Shown: positions 1 through 8,474 of the stretch, piece after piece | Layout of the letters: each line of letters begins with the position of its first letter | How positions within the stretch are numbered: the stretch's first letter is position 1 | DNA from: Spirochaetota bacterium | GTDB lineage: Bacteria; Spirochaetota; Spirochaetia; Treponematales; Treponemataceae | Length of the DNA: 64,000 bases | Reading direction: 5' to 3' | Assembly (NCBI GenBank): GCA_023398165.1 | Contig: JAEWSQ010000030.1 | Location: forward strand, 1 to 64,000 | The notes under the pieces: generated by a model | The model's database searches: none | Seen by the model: the letters and a program-made list of their open reading frames with translations, nothing else | What the model was told of the DNA's origin: nothing | Position numbers and translations under genes: made by a program

Positions 1-326
1 ATGTTATGGAGCATAGGATACTGAGCAATTGCCATATTCGGAGAAATAACAATTTTTACAAGGAGCGCATGATTAGTATCCCCGTATTTTTTCCCGACTT
101 CTTTTGCAAAAAGCTCAAAGTGTTTAGAAAGGTCTTTTTCATAACTTATCTCAGTTATATCATCTGCTATACTTCCGTCAAAGACAAGCCCGGGAAGAAC
201 AGGAAGAGTCATTTCTGCAAGATCCAAAGCAAGTCTTGCTCTTATACCGAATAAATCTCTGTCAGCAGATTTTGCTACAGAAACTTTTTGTGAAAAATAG
301 TGTATATGTTTTTTATCAAAAGCCAT
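1..326 (-). CDS. ppdK: Pyruvate phosphate dikinase, N-terminal fragment (runs off window)
   Basis: The minus-strand reading frame opens at an ATG at 326, six bases after a GAGGAG Shine-Dalgarno, and stays open to the left window edge, giving about 108 residues. The start reads MAFDKKHIHYFSQK, followed by a segment (LALDLAEMTLPVLPGL) that resembles the 'GANLAEMT..GLPVPPG' signature near the N-terminus of pyruvate phosphate dikinase. The usual GGKGA motif is degenerate here (GIRARLA). PPDK interconverts PEP and pyruvate using ATP/AMP and pyrophosphate in glycolysis/gluconeogenesis. The gene follows the 344-1417 gene by 17 bases, so they are probably co-transcribed. Identity is supported by synteny: as recalled, T. 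pallidum has ppdK (TP0746), TP0747 and cfpA (TP0748) in this order. The catalytic His and PEP-binding domains lie outside the window. A non-catalytic paralogue cannot be excluded. Confidence 0.62.
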   Translation of the reverse strand, partial: MAFDKKHIHYFSQKVSVAKSADRDLFGIRARLALDLAEMTLPVLPGLVFDGSIADDITEISYEKDLSKHFELFAKEVGKKYGDTNHALLVKIVISPNMAIAQYPMLHN

Positions 327-343
327 GTATTACTCCTCAAATC

Positions 344-1417
344 TTAAAACAAGCGCAGAATTGTGCCCGGTGCACCCTGAAGAAATGCTTCAAACATATT
401 GCTTGCACCCTGTGTAAAATAACGTTTAAGCTTTGCAACATCCTGAATATTCTCGCCTACAACAACGAACTGTATACAGCTGCCGTGCTTTACCTTTCCC
501 CATTTAAATAATGAGTTAATATCAGTTATGCGCTCTCCGTCATAATACACAAAGATTTGAAGATCGGGATATTTACTCTGATAACTTGCAATAATCCGCT
601 TCCAAGCTTCCACATTGCCGTTATGAAAAAGTTCATTCGTAACTTGAACTGAAATCATCGGAGTCATTTTTCGAAGGGAAGGATTACCTGCGGGAATTGC
701 ACTCTGTTTTGCCGGTGCGGGTGCCGGAGAAGCGGCTTTCACAGGAGCCTTCCCGGTTATTGATGATTTTGCAGCAGGCTTCTGTGCAGCTCCCTTCTGC
801 TGTGAAAATGAGAACGAGGCTTGAGCTTTCGGAGCAGGTTTTGATGATGCCGGAACAGCGGCTTTTTTCACCGCTTTCTTCTCTTTTGCCGGTTCAGTCT
901 TTGTTGAAGCCTTTGCTTTTTTATAACCGTATGAACCTTTGAGCATAGATTCTGTTGCTTTTGCGGTTTTACCGTTAACAAGATCGAGAGCCTTTGACAA
1001 AAGGGTTCCGCAGACTTCATCGGCCTCTTTTTTACCCATGTAGCCCGCATACACTACAATAAGCTCATTCTTTCGAAAATCAGACATAAACTCTTTATGG
1101 TCAGGATTTTTCGGATTAATTATTTGAACGCCGAGATCCGGATGATGGTACGCCATAACTACATCTGCGCATTTCCATTTCGAAAACTCGGTACATATTT
1201 TATCGGGGTCAACGACGGAAGCTTTTAAATTCTGTGAGACTGCTCTATAATTCCACTTTTTCACAAGAATGTCATACACGATTGATGCAGAGTGAGATTC
1301 TGCAAATTCTTTTTTAACAATAAGACTCGTAATCTTATCAGCAATATTTTCTCCTGACTGCTCACATTTTAGTAACTGGTCAATATTGTTTCCCAACTGC
1401 TTCACGGACTCCCGCAT
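344..1417 (-). CDS. Conserved treponemal unknown (TP0747-like), between cfpA and ppdK
   Basis: This 357-residue cytoplasmic protein has no signal peptide. Three parts are visible: a helical N-terminal half (about residues 1-165), an Ala/Lys/Pro-rich low-complexity linker (about 165-250, many KA/PA/AP repeats), and a compact C-terminal domain (about 252-357) with alternating hydrophobic strands such as LQIFVYYDGERIT and CIQFVVVGENI. I do not recognise an enzyme family. The start has a strong AGGAGG five bases before the ATG. It follows the cfpA terminator at 1442-1482 and precedes ppdK by 17 bases. Position suggests it is TP0747-like; the flexible linker and basic residues would suit a scaffold or adaptor, but that is inference. 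Confidence 0.7.
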   Translation of the reverse strand: MRESVKQLGNNIDQLLKCEQSGENIADKITSLIVKKEFAESHSASIVYDILVKKWNYRAVSQNLKASVVDPDKICTEFSKWKCADVVMAYHHPDLGVQIINPKNPDHKEFMSDFRKNELIVVYAGYMGKKEADEVCGTLLSKALDLVNGKTAKATESMLKGSYGYKKAKASTKTEPAKEKKAVKKAAVPASSKPAPKAQASFSFSQQKGAAQKPAAKSSITGKAPVKAASPAPAPAKQSAIPAGNPSLRKMTPMISVQVTNELFHNGNVEAWKRIIASYQSKYPDLQIFVYYDGERITDINSLFKWGKVKHGSCIQFVVVGENIQDVAKLKRYFTQGASNMFEAFLQGAPGTILRLF

Positions 1418-1441
1418 AGTTCCTCCTGATTCATACTAAAG

Positions 1442-1482
1442 AAAAAAGGTGCGAAGAAACTGTTTAACAGCAACTCCGCACC
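1442..1482 (-). terminator. Intrinsic terminator after cfpA
   Basis: Read on the minus strand, GGTGCG pairs with CGCACC (plus coordinates 1477-1482 and 1448-1453), with an inner CTGTT/AACAG stem, and is followed directly by TTTTTT. It lies between the cfpA stop and the start of the next gene, so it should reduce read-through from the abundant filament mRNA. Confidence 0.75.
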
Positions 1483-1503
1483 ACAATTATAACACCAAAT
1501 TAG

Positions 1504-3513
1504 TTATTTTCCCCGCCCTCTTCGTGTTTTTCCGCTGTCTACAACACCTTTTTTAGATGCTGTTTTACGGGCAGCGGGTTTAGGTCCGCGCTTAGGTTTT
1601 TCAGCAGACTGTGCAGGAGGCAGCGCTTCCTGATTTATTTCTGCTAAAAGATCATTGGCAGGAGAAGCGTTCTCTTCAGCTTCAGGAGGTGCAAATGACT
1701 GTGAAAGATCCACACGTACTGTTGAACGGCGTCTTGAGAATGAAGCAAATGCCGCATCCTGGAAACCTTTCGATACACTGTGCAGGAACTCATTAAGCAC
1801 ATTTGCCATGCCGTCAAGAGTAGCTTTCTTTCTCTTAATTGAAGTAATATCCATATCCATTAATAGACCGGGCTGAATATGGAAAGGATTAATCATGTAG
1901 TCAAATTTATTGAATTCTGTTTCGAGGAAACTTAAGCGTTCTTCCATAACACGGCGTTCAATAGGATACTGATAATCATACATGCTCTTTAATTTATTGC
2001 GCATAATAATGAGCTTGCTTCTGATCTTGTCCTTCTCATAAAGGAAGGTCTGATTCATCTTCTCAATTTCAGTTTCCTGCGGTTTTACGAAAGAAATTTC
2101 GTCCCATACCTTTGCAGTATCTTCATATACAGGATCGCCTGACTTTGACTTATAGCGTGATACAATCTTTCTCTTATATGCATTGGCAAGATCTTCGAAG
2201 TCAGCAATTCTCTTAAAGCGTTTTGCATCATCATAATCAGTATGCAGAACGTCCCAAAGGTGTTCAACTTCAGTGGCAAAACTTGCAAGCTGTACTCTGT
2301 ATGCTTCGCGCTCGTTTATGAGCTGGGCATTGTCGTAGTACTTAAGTTTAATCTGATAGCGTTCATCGGGAAGATGTGCGGAATCGGTGTCCTCATACTC
2401 GCGAAGTATGAGTTCACGGGCATTTTTAAGGTTTTCAATATACTGATACCCCATCTTTGAGGTATCTAATATAGAAGTAAGAGAGTTTATCGCCGTGTTA
2501 AAACCGCGGTTGCGGATATTTTCAATATCGACAATCTTTTTCAGGTTTTCACGGATATTCAGCTGATCGAAGGTATTCGGATCAATTTCCGCACGGAGAT
2601 CAGAGATTCTATCCATGAGTTCTTTTGCAATAATCTGATAGCGGCGGCTCTTAGGATTATCAGTATTATCATCGGTTAATTCGGGAACCTTTGACATCTT
2701 TGCAAATACCAGTTCACCGTCGGTCATTTCATCAAGACCTTCGTCAATTCTCTGGTTTTTAATATTTTCAATCTCTTTTTCAAGTGTATCAGTTATGTGT
2801 TTTGAGAGCAGATCCTTAATCAAGTACTCTACCGTTACCTGATAATGGAAAATAGGGCTGATAAGTTCTGAATCGAGAATGTTAATAGAAAGTTTTACGT
2901 CGGTTACTGTCTTGGGTTTGTAAATATTGTCTTTAAAAGCGCACTTTACAATCGAGTATGCATTTTCACCGCGTACGAATGCACCCACATCAGTTTTCTG
3001 GCGCAAAAGGGAGTTGGTCAGTGTTTCAAGATCATTAACTCCGCGCTGAATGTGTCCCTGCAAGTGGCCGTACATATTTACAACGGACTTTTCAATTTCA
3101 CCGGTATTAAACTTATCCGCACCGCCGACATCTTCGAGCAATGCTGCTATCTCTTTCGGAGTATAGCGGTTAAGAACCTTCATTTCTTCTTTATCTATGA
3201 AGTTTCTAACCTTTTTAACCATTTCATCTTCTGTTGTTACAACATAGCGGTTAAACATATTCTGATAGTTCTGGTTAAAATAGTTATAAAGTTTTTCTTT
3301 AAGACCGCCCATAATATCGAGCTGATTTAATACTTCATCCGGCAGTTTGGCTGTTACATGACTTAATATTTTATTTGCTTCTTCTTCAAGCAGATTGTTA
3401 ACTTCGGCCTGCTGATCTCGGTATTCCTGAGCAAGCGAGTTTCTAGAACCTACAGCACTGGGGGTTGTCGGATCAAATACGTTTGGACTCTTACGAATAT
3501 CAATACTTCCCAT
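1504..3513 (-). CDS. cfpA: Cytoplasmic filament protein A
   Basis: A 669-residue soluble protein beginning MGSIDIRKSPNVFDPTTP, which matches recalled treponemal CfpA (about 678 residues). CfpA forms the ribbon of cytoplasmic filaments running along the cell cylinder just under the inner membrane; its loss in T. denticola disturbs chromosome segregation and cell division. The body is almost wholly charged alpha-helix without membrane segments, consistent with a filament subunit. The last 60 residues are Pro/Ala/Lys-rich and basic, ending in KTRRGRGK. The start has AAGGAG seven bases before ATG. A promoter at 3560-3587 and the terminator at 1442-1482 make it a largely monocistronic unit. Confidence 0.9.
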   Translation of the reverse strand: MGSIDIRKSPNVFDPTTPSAVGSRNSLAQEYRDQQAEVNNLLEEEANKILSHVTAKLPDEVLNQLDIMGGLKEKLYNYFNQNYQNMFNRYVVTTEDEMVKKVRNFIDKEEMKVLNRYTPKEIAALLEDVGGADKFNTGEIEKSVVNMYGHLQGHIQRGVNDLETLTNSLLRQKTDVGAFVRGENAYSIVKCAFKDNIYKPKTVTDVKLSINILDSELISPIFHYQVTVEYLIKDLLSKHITDTLEKEIENIKNQRIDEGLDEMTDGELVFAKMSKVPELTDDNTDNPKSRRYQIIAKELMDRISDLRAEIDPNTFDQLNIRENLKKIVDIENIRNRGFNTAINSLTSILDTSKMGYQYIENLKNARELILREYEDTDSAHLPDERYQIKLKYYDNAQLINEREAYRVQLASFATEVEHLWDVLHTDYDDAKRFKRIADFEDLANAYKRKIVSRYKSKSGDPVYEDTAKVWDEISFVKPQETEIEKMNQTFLYEKDKIRSKLIIMRNKLKSMYDYQYPIERRVMEERLSFLETEFNKFDYMINPFHIQPGLLMDMDITSIKRKKATLDGMANVLNEFLHSVSKGFQDAAFASFSRRRSTVRVDLSQSFAPPEAEENASPANDLLAEINQEALPPAQSAEKPKRGPKPAARKTASKKGVVDSGKTRRGRGK

Positions 3514-3559
3514 AATATCTCCTTAGGAATTCATCCTTCTACTAAACTCTACAACACTA

Positions 3560-3587
3560 ATTATAAACATAGTTTTAAGAATGTAAA
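3560..3587 (-). promoter_or_regulatory. Promoter of cfpA
   Basis: On the minus strand TTTACA (3587-3582), a 16-base spacer and a perfect TATAAT (3565-3560) lie about 47 bases before the cfpA ATG. A 13-T run (3591-3603) lies just upstream on the plus strand. Strong consensus fits the high expression known for CfpA. Confidence 0.7.
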
Positions 3588-3664
3588 GCATTTTTTTTTT
3601 TTTGTATTAAAAAACGGCATTGTGTGTTATAGTAATAGGAGGATTAGCAAGGAGGTAAACAGTT

Positions 3665-4342
3665 ATGAAAAAAAAGGCTCTTTCGGCTTGTATAGTGCTG
3701 CTGCTTTTACCATTACTGCCCTCTGCGGAAAGAACAACTCCCCTTGATCTGCATATTGTAATAGATAAATCCCTTTCTATGGAAGAAAGCGGTGCATTTT
3801 CTGATATTAAGGAATGGCTGACAGGAACATTTATAGATAATTATCTTATTCAGGGCGACACTGTCCATATTTATTTTTTTTATGGAGAAACAAAGAAGGT
3901 ATACTCATCAACACTTTCCGGTCAGGCCGATTTTACACAACTTAAAAATGCTGTACTTGAAAGCCGTGCCGACGGTGTGTTTACCGATATTGGAATGGCA
4001 TTGGATTCAGTAAAGAAGAATAGTAAGAATTCCCAGTCATCCGGAACAAAGATTGCGTTAATTCTCACCGATCTCATACAGGAAGCTCCGTACGGCTCAA
4101 AATATGCCGGTACGTATTACGATTTTGCCCAGAGATATTTAACAGGCGACCGTATAATAAGTCATATGACCGACGGAAGCACCTCTGCTTATTCTCAAAA
4201 AGGGAACAAACCTCTGTGGTATGAGGTAACAGTACAAATTGAAGAACTTAAAACTATAGAAGAAAGAGCTCAAAATATATATACTACAATTAAAAATACT
4301 ACAAAAGAGCCTCTTTATCTGGCTCAAAACCGGAATTTATGA
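3665..4342 (+). CDS. von Willebrand factor A domain protein, TP0750-like
   Basis: A 225-residue exported protein. An N-terminal signal segment (residues 1-20, ending LLPSAE) precedes a vWA fold. The metal-ion-dependent adhesion site is intact: DKSLS (about residues 36-40, DxSxS), the Thr in VFTDIG (about 109) and the Asp in LTDLIQEAP (about 142). In T. pallidum the syntenic TP0750 is a vWA protein reported to have serine protease activity against clotting proteins and is co-transcribed with TP0751. The same pairing occurs here: its TGA overlaps the next ATG (ATGA). A near-perfect AAGGAGGT lies nine bases before the start. Whether this homologue has protease activity cannot be told from sequence; calcium/magnesium-dependent ligand binding is the safer reading. 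Confidence 0.78.
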   Translation: MKKKALSACIVLLLLPLLPSAERTTPLDLHIVIDKSLSMEESGAFSDIKEWLTGTFIDNYLIQGDTVHIYFFYGETKKVYSSTLSGQADFTQLKNAVLESRADGVFTDIGMALDSVKKNSKNSQSSGTKIALILTDLIQEAPYGSKYAGTYYDFAQRYLTGDRIISHMTDGSTSAYSQKGNKPLWYEVTVQIEELKTIEERAQNIYTTIKNTTKEPLYLAQNRNL

Positions 4343-5811
4343 AACGCAATATTACCATACTACTTTTTTTTCTTACGGCAGCGCTCCTGCTTTTTTTGTT
4401 TTTAGGCAGGGGAATTTTTGTTACAAAAGATACTTCCACAGTAAGAGCCAGAACAATTGTACCTTCCGCAGAATCCGGGGAAAAGTCATCTGCAGACAAA
4501 CAGTCTTCCGCATCGGAGGACGCTTCCCTTACGTCGCTGATTCCTCTTTTCGTCGATGAAATTATGATTAATGCAATTAGTTTTGATTTTAACAGCGACG
4601 GATATGAAGATCAGGTCGTTGCGGTAAAAAAGGCAAATAATCCTTATATTATTGTTGTAACAGGGTTATATAATCCCTCGAAAATGATCTATGAACGGTT
4701 TTTCCAGTACCAGACAAAGGTTTCGCAGTCTAAAACGTTTTCATTGTCGGTACTCGACCTGACTGGAACTCAGCAGAATAATCTAATATACACTGGTTTC
4801 ACCGATTCCAATGAGTCTGTGCTTGAAGCATTTTCTCTAGCTCCGAATCCTGCGGGATACGAACTAAAACAGCTTATTTCACTGTATTCCGAAGGCACTA
4901 TCCTTATTCAGCAGCCTCAAGCTAAAGAGGGGGATGTCTTCGCTGATACAGAAATTGTAACCTATCCAATCATGGTATACAGCACGGAAGTCACTGAGAA
5001 CAGCGACACTTTTGATCAGCTTCAAACGGTATATATGTGGGACGAGAGTAGTGCTTCATATAAGAAAGGTACGGAAACAAGGGTACCGGGGAAAAAAATT
5101 GAAGCAAAAGAACTGTCAAAGATTCAAGACGGTACTATTGAAAGTTTTGCCGGTTTTCTAAACGGACTGTGGTCATTAACGGCTCAAAACGGTGTTACAT
5201 CTCAATTTCTCTTCTTTGATTATAACGCAAAGGAAATAATTTTTTCCCAGGAAAGCACTCAGGAAGTATATACATGGGTAAACAGCACGCTCAGACGGAA
5301 CGGAGTCTATCTTTCTACGGTTAATACCTCTATTTCCAACCTTACCAGATACTTTGATATTTCCCTTGTTTCACTCGATGAGATTAAAATCAAGATTAAT
5401 GACGATTTAGGAATGGTTATAAGTTCAGATACTCAGTGGGATGGTGTCTATAAAAAAGTTCAGGAGAAGAGCTTAAACGGTGCATCTTCCGGCAATGCTG
5501 ATATTCTTTCACTTCTTGAAACAAATGAGAGCTGGCAGTTAATGGATAATGAAAATATTACCTTTTCCAAGGGCAGGTATATTTTCTCTTCAGGCTCTGT
5601 CACAGAAACCGGTTCATATTCACAAAAAACGGTAAATTCAAATATTCTATTACAGATGAGATCGGACTTGAAAACATCACTTTTTGAAGGTTTCTATGCC
5701 ATTGAGACCAAGGATTCTGCACTGTATCTGCAGCCGGTTAGAGTAACAGCCGACGGGGTTATTTCGCCTTCCGGTACCGCGGTAAAACTGGAAAAACAAA
5801 AGAATTTATAA
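4339..5811 (+). CDS. Pallilysin (TP0751)-like lipocalin-domain surface protein, lacking HExxH
   Basis: A 490-residue protein with an N-terminal hydrophobic anchor (about 5-25) and no lipobox Cys. About residues 265-375 align by eye with the recalled lipocalin-like domain of T. pallidum TP0751: shared elements include the GLW, LFFD, EI.FS..S.QEV, NT.IS and WDG.Y stretches. The HExxH of TP0751 falls here at SLDEIKI (about 343-349), so both metal-ligand His are replaced; the whole 490-residue protein contains no histidine. Ahead of that, residues 70-250 form an extra domain with a DFNSDGYED calcium-loop-like motif (DxNxDGxxD), as in FG-GAP/VCBS repeats. TP0751 is about 237 residues, so this is roughly twice as long. 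Overlaps the vWA gene by four bases. An adhesin or structural role is likelier than metalloprotease. Confidence 0.75.
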   Translation: MKRNITILLFFLTAALLLFLFLGRGIFVTKDTSTVRARTIVPSAESGEKSSADKQSSASEDASLTSLIPLFVDEIMINAISFDFNSDGYEDQVVAVKKANNPYIIVVTGLYNPSKMIYERFFQYQTKVSQSKTFSLSVLDLTGTQQNNLIYTGFTDSNESVLEAFSLAPNPAGYELKQLISLYSEGTILIQQPQAKEGDVFADTEIVTYPIMVYSTEVTENSDTFDQLQTVYMWDESSASYKKGTETRVPGKKIEAKELSKIQDGTIESFAGFLNGLWSLTAQNGVTSQFLFFDYNAKEIIFSQESTQEVYTWVNSTLRRNGVYLSTVNTSISNLTRYFDISLVSLDEIKIKINDDLGMVISSDTQWDGVYKKVQEKSLNGASSGNADILSLLETNESWQLMDNENITFSKGRYIFSSGSVTETGSYSQKTVNSNILLQMRSDLKTSLFEGFYAIETKDSALYLQPVRVTADGVISPSGTAVKLEKQKNL

Positions 5812-6789
5812 CTACTTAAATACAGGATAACATTCAAAGCCTGCATTTTTAAGCTTAGCACCGGCATCGCCGGCTGAATTCTCAGCAACGATGACTGCAT
5901 AATATGTCGTACCGCTTTGTCTGACTTCTTCCTTTATTGAAGGTGTAAATCCCGCCTTTGTCAGCCTGTCTATAAGTTCCTGGGCATTTTCCCGGTTTCG
6001 GAAAAAACCCAGCTGATAATGAAGGATTATTGACTCTGCTTCTGAACCGTAAGTCTCCTGAACAGGAGGCCGATCAGTTTTTTCCTCCGGCACACTTTCA
6101 TAGACAGCAGTTTTACGCGGAACAAAATACCAGAAGGGAGAAGGCATAAGCTGTATCTTTCCCTGAACTACCGCAGTTTCCATTGATGAGGAGTACTCAT
6201 TAACAAGTCTGCTGCTGTAGGTGTTATTACCGGTAAGATACCAGAGCGTTAATAAAATAGAGCTCTGAACTGCTTCCATGCCCTTCATATCAACATACGA
6301 GGAAAGGATTACAAGAGGTTCATGAAGAGATTCTTCATCTGAAATTTTTGACAGCCAGCTCCACACGGCATAAAGTTTTATTTTGGAAGCGATCTCCTGA
6401 GATACTGAATTTTTTGCAACTGAAGCGAGATAGGTATCTGCAAGCTGTTCGTCTCCGAATGATAATGCACAGCGTGCAGCCTGAACCAGTAAGGAAGAAG
6501 AGCTTTCGGAAGCAGCTGAAGCGGCAAGCGCTGCCGCTCTTTCATAGTTTTTAGCCGCAGTCTCATAGAATCCGGCATTTTCATGAATAGAAGCCGAAAC
6601 TATTAGTAAGTCGCGTTTATCCTGTACGTCCTGTGATGCGTTTATCTGTTTCTCAAGATATTCAAGCGCATCCGATATTTCTTTTTCTTTAAGAGAATCA
6701 ACTATTTTTTGGACTTCTGAAGAATACGAAAACAATGACAGCGGGATGAGAAGAATCGAGATTATTACAGCAATACAGCGTTTTATCAC
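5812..6789 (-). CDS. Exported SPOR-domain protein
   Basis: A 325-residue protein with an N-terminal signal segment (residues 1-22), a helical TPR-like middle (about 25-200) and a C-terminal SPOR-like domain (about 250-325: YQLGFFRNRENAQELIDRL, then a repeat half around YYAVIVAEN). SPOR domains bind peptidoglycan stripped of stem peptides at division sites. The start is GTG, overlapping the TGA of the LapA-like gene (GTGA), so it is translationally coupled as last gene of the folD operon. It abuts the convergent TP0751-like gene with no intervening base, leaving no room for a terminator between them. Confidence 0.75.
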   Translation of the reverse strand: MIKRCIAVIISILLIPLSLFSYSSEVQKIVDSLKEKEISDALEYLEKQINASQDVQDKRDLLIVSASIHENAGFYETAAKNYERAAALAASAASESSSSLLVQAARCALSFGDEQLADTYLASVAKNSVSQEIASKIKLYAVWSWLSKISDEESLHEPLVILSSYVDMKGMEAVQSSILLTLWYLTGNNTYSSRLVNEYSSSMETAVVQGKIQLMPSPFWYFVPRKTAVYESVPEEKTDRPPVQETYGSEAESIILHYQLGFFRNRENAQELIDRLTKAGFTPSIKEEVRQSGTTYYAVIVAENSAGDAGAKLKNAGFECYPVFK

Positions 6790-7073
6790 TTTTGTCCGGG
6801 ATCGGTATAAACCGGCTTGGCGGCAGGTTCTTTCCGGTCAGAAGAGGTTTTATGGGCTTTTCCCTTTGAAGAACTCCCGCCTGACCTGAATAAAAGAAAG
6901 GGTACCATTACAAGAATGCCTGCAGCAAAGGACAAAAGTATACTCATAAAGACAGGAACCTGCTCAAAAGTATACACGCCGAACGAGACATTACATGCAT
7001 TATCAAGGTTAAACCCGATAAACAGGGTAGCGAGAACTAGAACAAGTATAAATAATATCAATTTCCAAGGCAT
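6786..7073 (-). CDS. LapA-like small membrane protein
   Basis: About 95 residues with two membrane segments (about 3-22 and 37-60) around a short loop NLDNACNVSFGVYTFEQVP, then a basic, Ser/Lys-rich cytoplasmic tail. The arrangement matches the LapA (DUF1049) family, which in proteobacteria acts with LapB in envelope assembly; treponemes generally lack LPS, so the role here is unknown. The ATG at 7073 is preferred over GTG at 7079 because AGAGG then lies correctly spaced upstream instead of overlapping the start. Lies 18 bases after miaB. Confidence 0.75.
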   Translation of the reverse strand: MPWKLILFILVLVLATLFIGFNLDNACNVSFGVYTFEQVPVFMSILLSFAAGILVMVPFLLFRSGGSSSKGKAHKTSSDRKEPAAKPVYTDPGQK

Positions 7074-7091
7074 ACACACCTCTTTTTTTGT

Positions 7092-8474
7092 TTACACAAC
7101 TATACCACGGAAGGTATTACCCGTCAATTCAATAAGTTTTACCCTTATAAAGCTTCCTATACAGCTCACAGGAGCAGTGAAAACAACCCGTTCGTCCTGC
7201 TCGGTCTTTCCAAGAAGCTCATTTTGATTGTCGCGGGAAACAGACTGCACAAGAACTGTTGTTATCGTAGAAAGTTTCTTCATCATCAGCTCTTTTATAA
7301 TGCCATGCTGCAGTGCAATAATACGCGCAAGCCTTTTTTTCTTCACTTCCATCGGAATCTGGTTTTCGAAGGTACAGGCCTTTGTCCCTTCTCTGGGGTT
7401 GTAATAGTACATAAAAGCGGTGCTGAATTGAACAGTCTTCACTAGATCCAGGATTAACTCAACATCCTCTTCTGTCTCTCCAGGGAAACCGACTAAAATA
7501 TCAGTTGAAAGAGATACATCCGGGAGGGATGCCTTGATTTTAGTAATTTTTTCAAGATACGCTTCGCGGGTATACCGCCTGTTCATTGCAGCGAGCATGG
7601 TATTGGAGCCGTGCTGCACCGGCAGATGAATATGACGGCACAGAACCTTCTCCTCGCGTATTACTTCTATAAGTCTGTCCGATATGTCTTTCGGATGACT
7701 CGACATGAATCTGACCCAGCCTATTGACGAATTAGTTTTTCTTAAGTGCTCTGCGATCATTTTCATAAGAGAGGGGAAATCGATGTCATTCCATGAATAC
7801 GAATTTACATTTTGACCGAGTACGGTTATTTCACGTACATTATTTTCACTTAGTTCATCAATTTCACGCAGGATTTCATCCGGAGAACGGGAAACTTCCC
7901 TGCCCCGGACATAAGGAACGATACAGTATGTGCAAAAGTTGTTGCATCCGTGCATTATTGGAATAAACGCGGAAAAAGAACCTTTCTCATATGAAACAGG
8001 TGCAAAGGTATATGCAGGCTCTTCATCAGTCTGAATCCATTTCCGCCCGTTTTCCACAGCATGAATTATTTCGGCTATGTGCTGCTTTTGAAAATTCCCT
8101 ATGACGTAATCGACAACGGGATAATCTTTCTGAAGCGTCTCAAGAAGTCGTTCGGCCATACAACCCATTACAGCAAGTTTTAACGGCGGAGGATTACCCG
8201 GGTTTTTCCGGGCAAGCGCTGCAGCCTCGGGAAACACATGAAACTTAGCATCAGGATGAAGGGTACGGACTGCCTTGAGCGAATCATACCAGCCGAGCCT
8301 CCCGGTTATTCGGCTTTCTGCCGTCGCACGGACGGAACAGGTATTTATGATAACAAAATCCGCAGTCTCTGCTGACTCTGCCTTTTGCCACCCCCGCTCT
8401 GTAAACAATCTCTCGACAGAATTTGATTCTGCCACATTCATCTGGCAGCCGTAAGTTTCAAAAAAATAGGTCAC
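7092..8474 (-). CDS. miaB: tRNA-2-methylthio-N6-dimethylallyladenosine synthase MiaB
   Basis: A 460-residue radical-SAM methylthiotransferase that converts i6A37 to ms2i6A37 in tRNAs reading UNN codons. The N-terminal UPF0004 domain starts YFFETYGCQMNVAES with its three cluster cysteines (Cys in YGCQMN, NTCSVR and VMGCMAE). The radical-SAM motif CNNFCTYC (CxxxCxxC) is at about residue 175, followed by IVPYVRGRE, which is typical of MiaB. A C-terminal TRAM region carries TTVLVQSVSRDNQNELLGKT. The GTG start overlaps the folE2 TGA (GTGA), so it is coupled to folE2. Slight Pro-rich insert around residue 95 (PGNPPPLKL). Confidence 0.93.
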   Translation of the reverse strand: MTYFFETYGCQMNVAESNSVERLFTERGWQKAESAETADFVIINTCSVRATAESRITGRLGWYDSLKAVRTLHPDAKFHVFPEAAALARKNPGNPPPLKLAVMGCMAERLLETLQKDYPVVDYVIGNFQKQHIAEIIHAVENGRKWIQTDEEPAYTFAPVSYEKGSFSAFIPIMHGCNNFCTYCIVPYVRGREVSRSPDEILREIDELSENNVREITVLGQNVNSYSWNDIDFPSLMKMIAEHLRKTNSSIGWVRFMSSHPKDISDRLIEVIREEKVLCRHIHLPVQHGSNTMLAAMNRRYTREAYLEKITKIKASLPDVSLSTDILVGFPGETEEDVELILDLVKTVQFSTAFMYYYNPREGTKACTFENQIPMEVKKKRLARIIALQHGIIKELMMKKLSTITTVLVQSVSRDNQNELLGKTEQDERVVFTAPVSCIGSFIRVKLIELTGNTFRGIVV

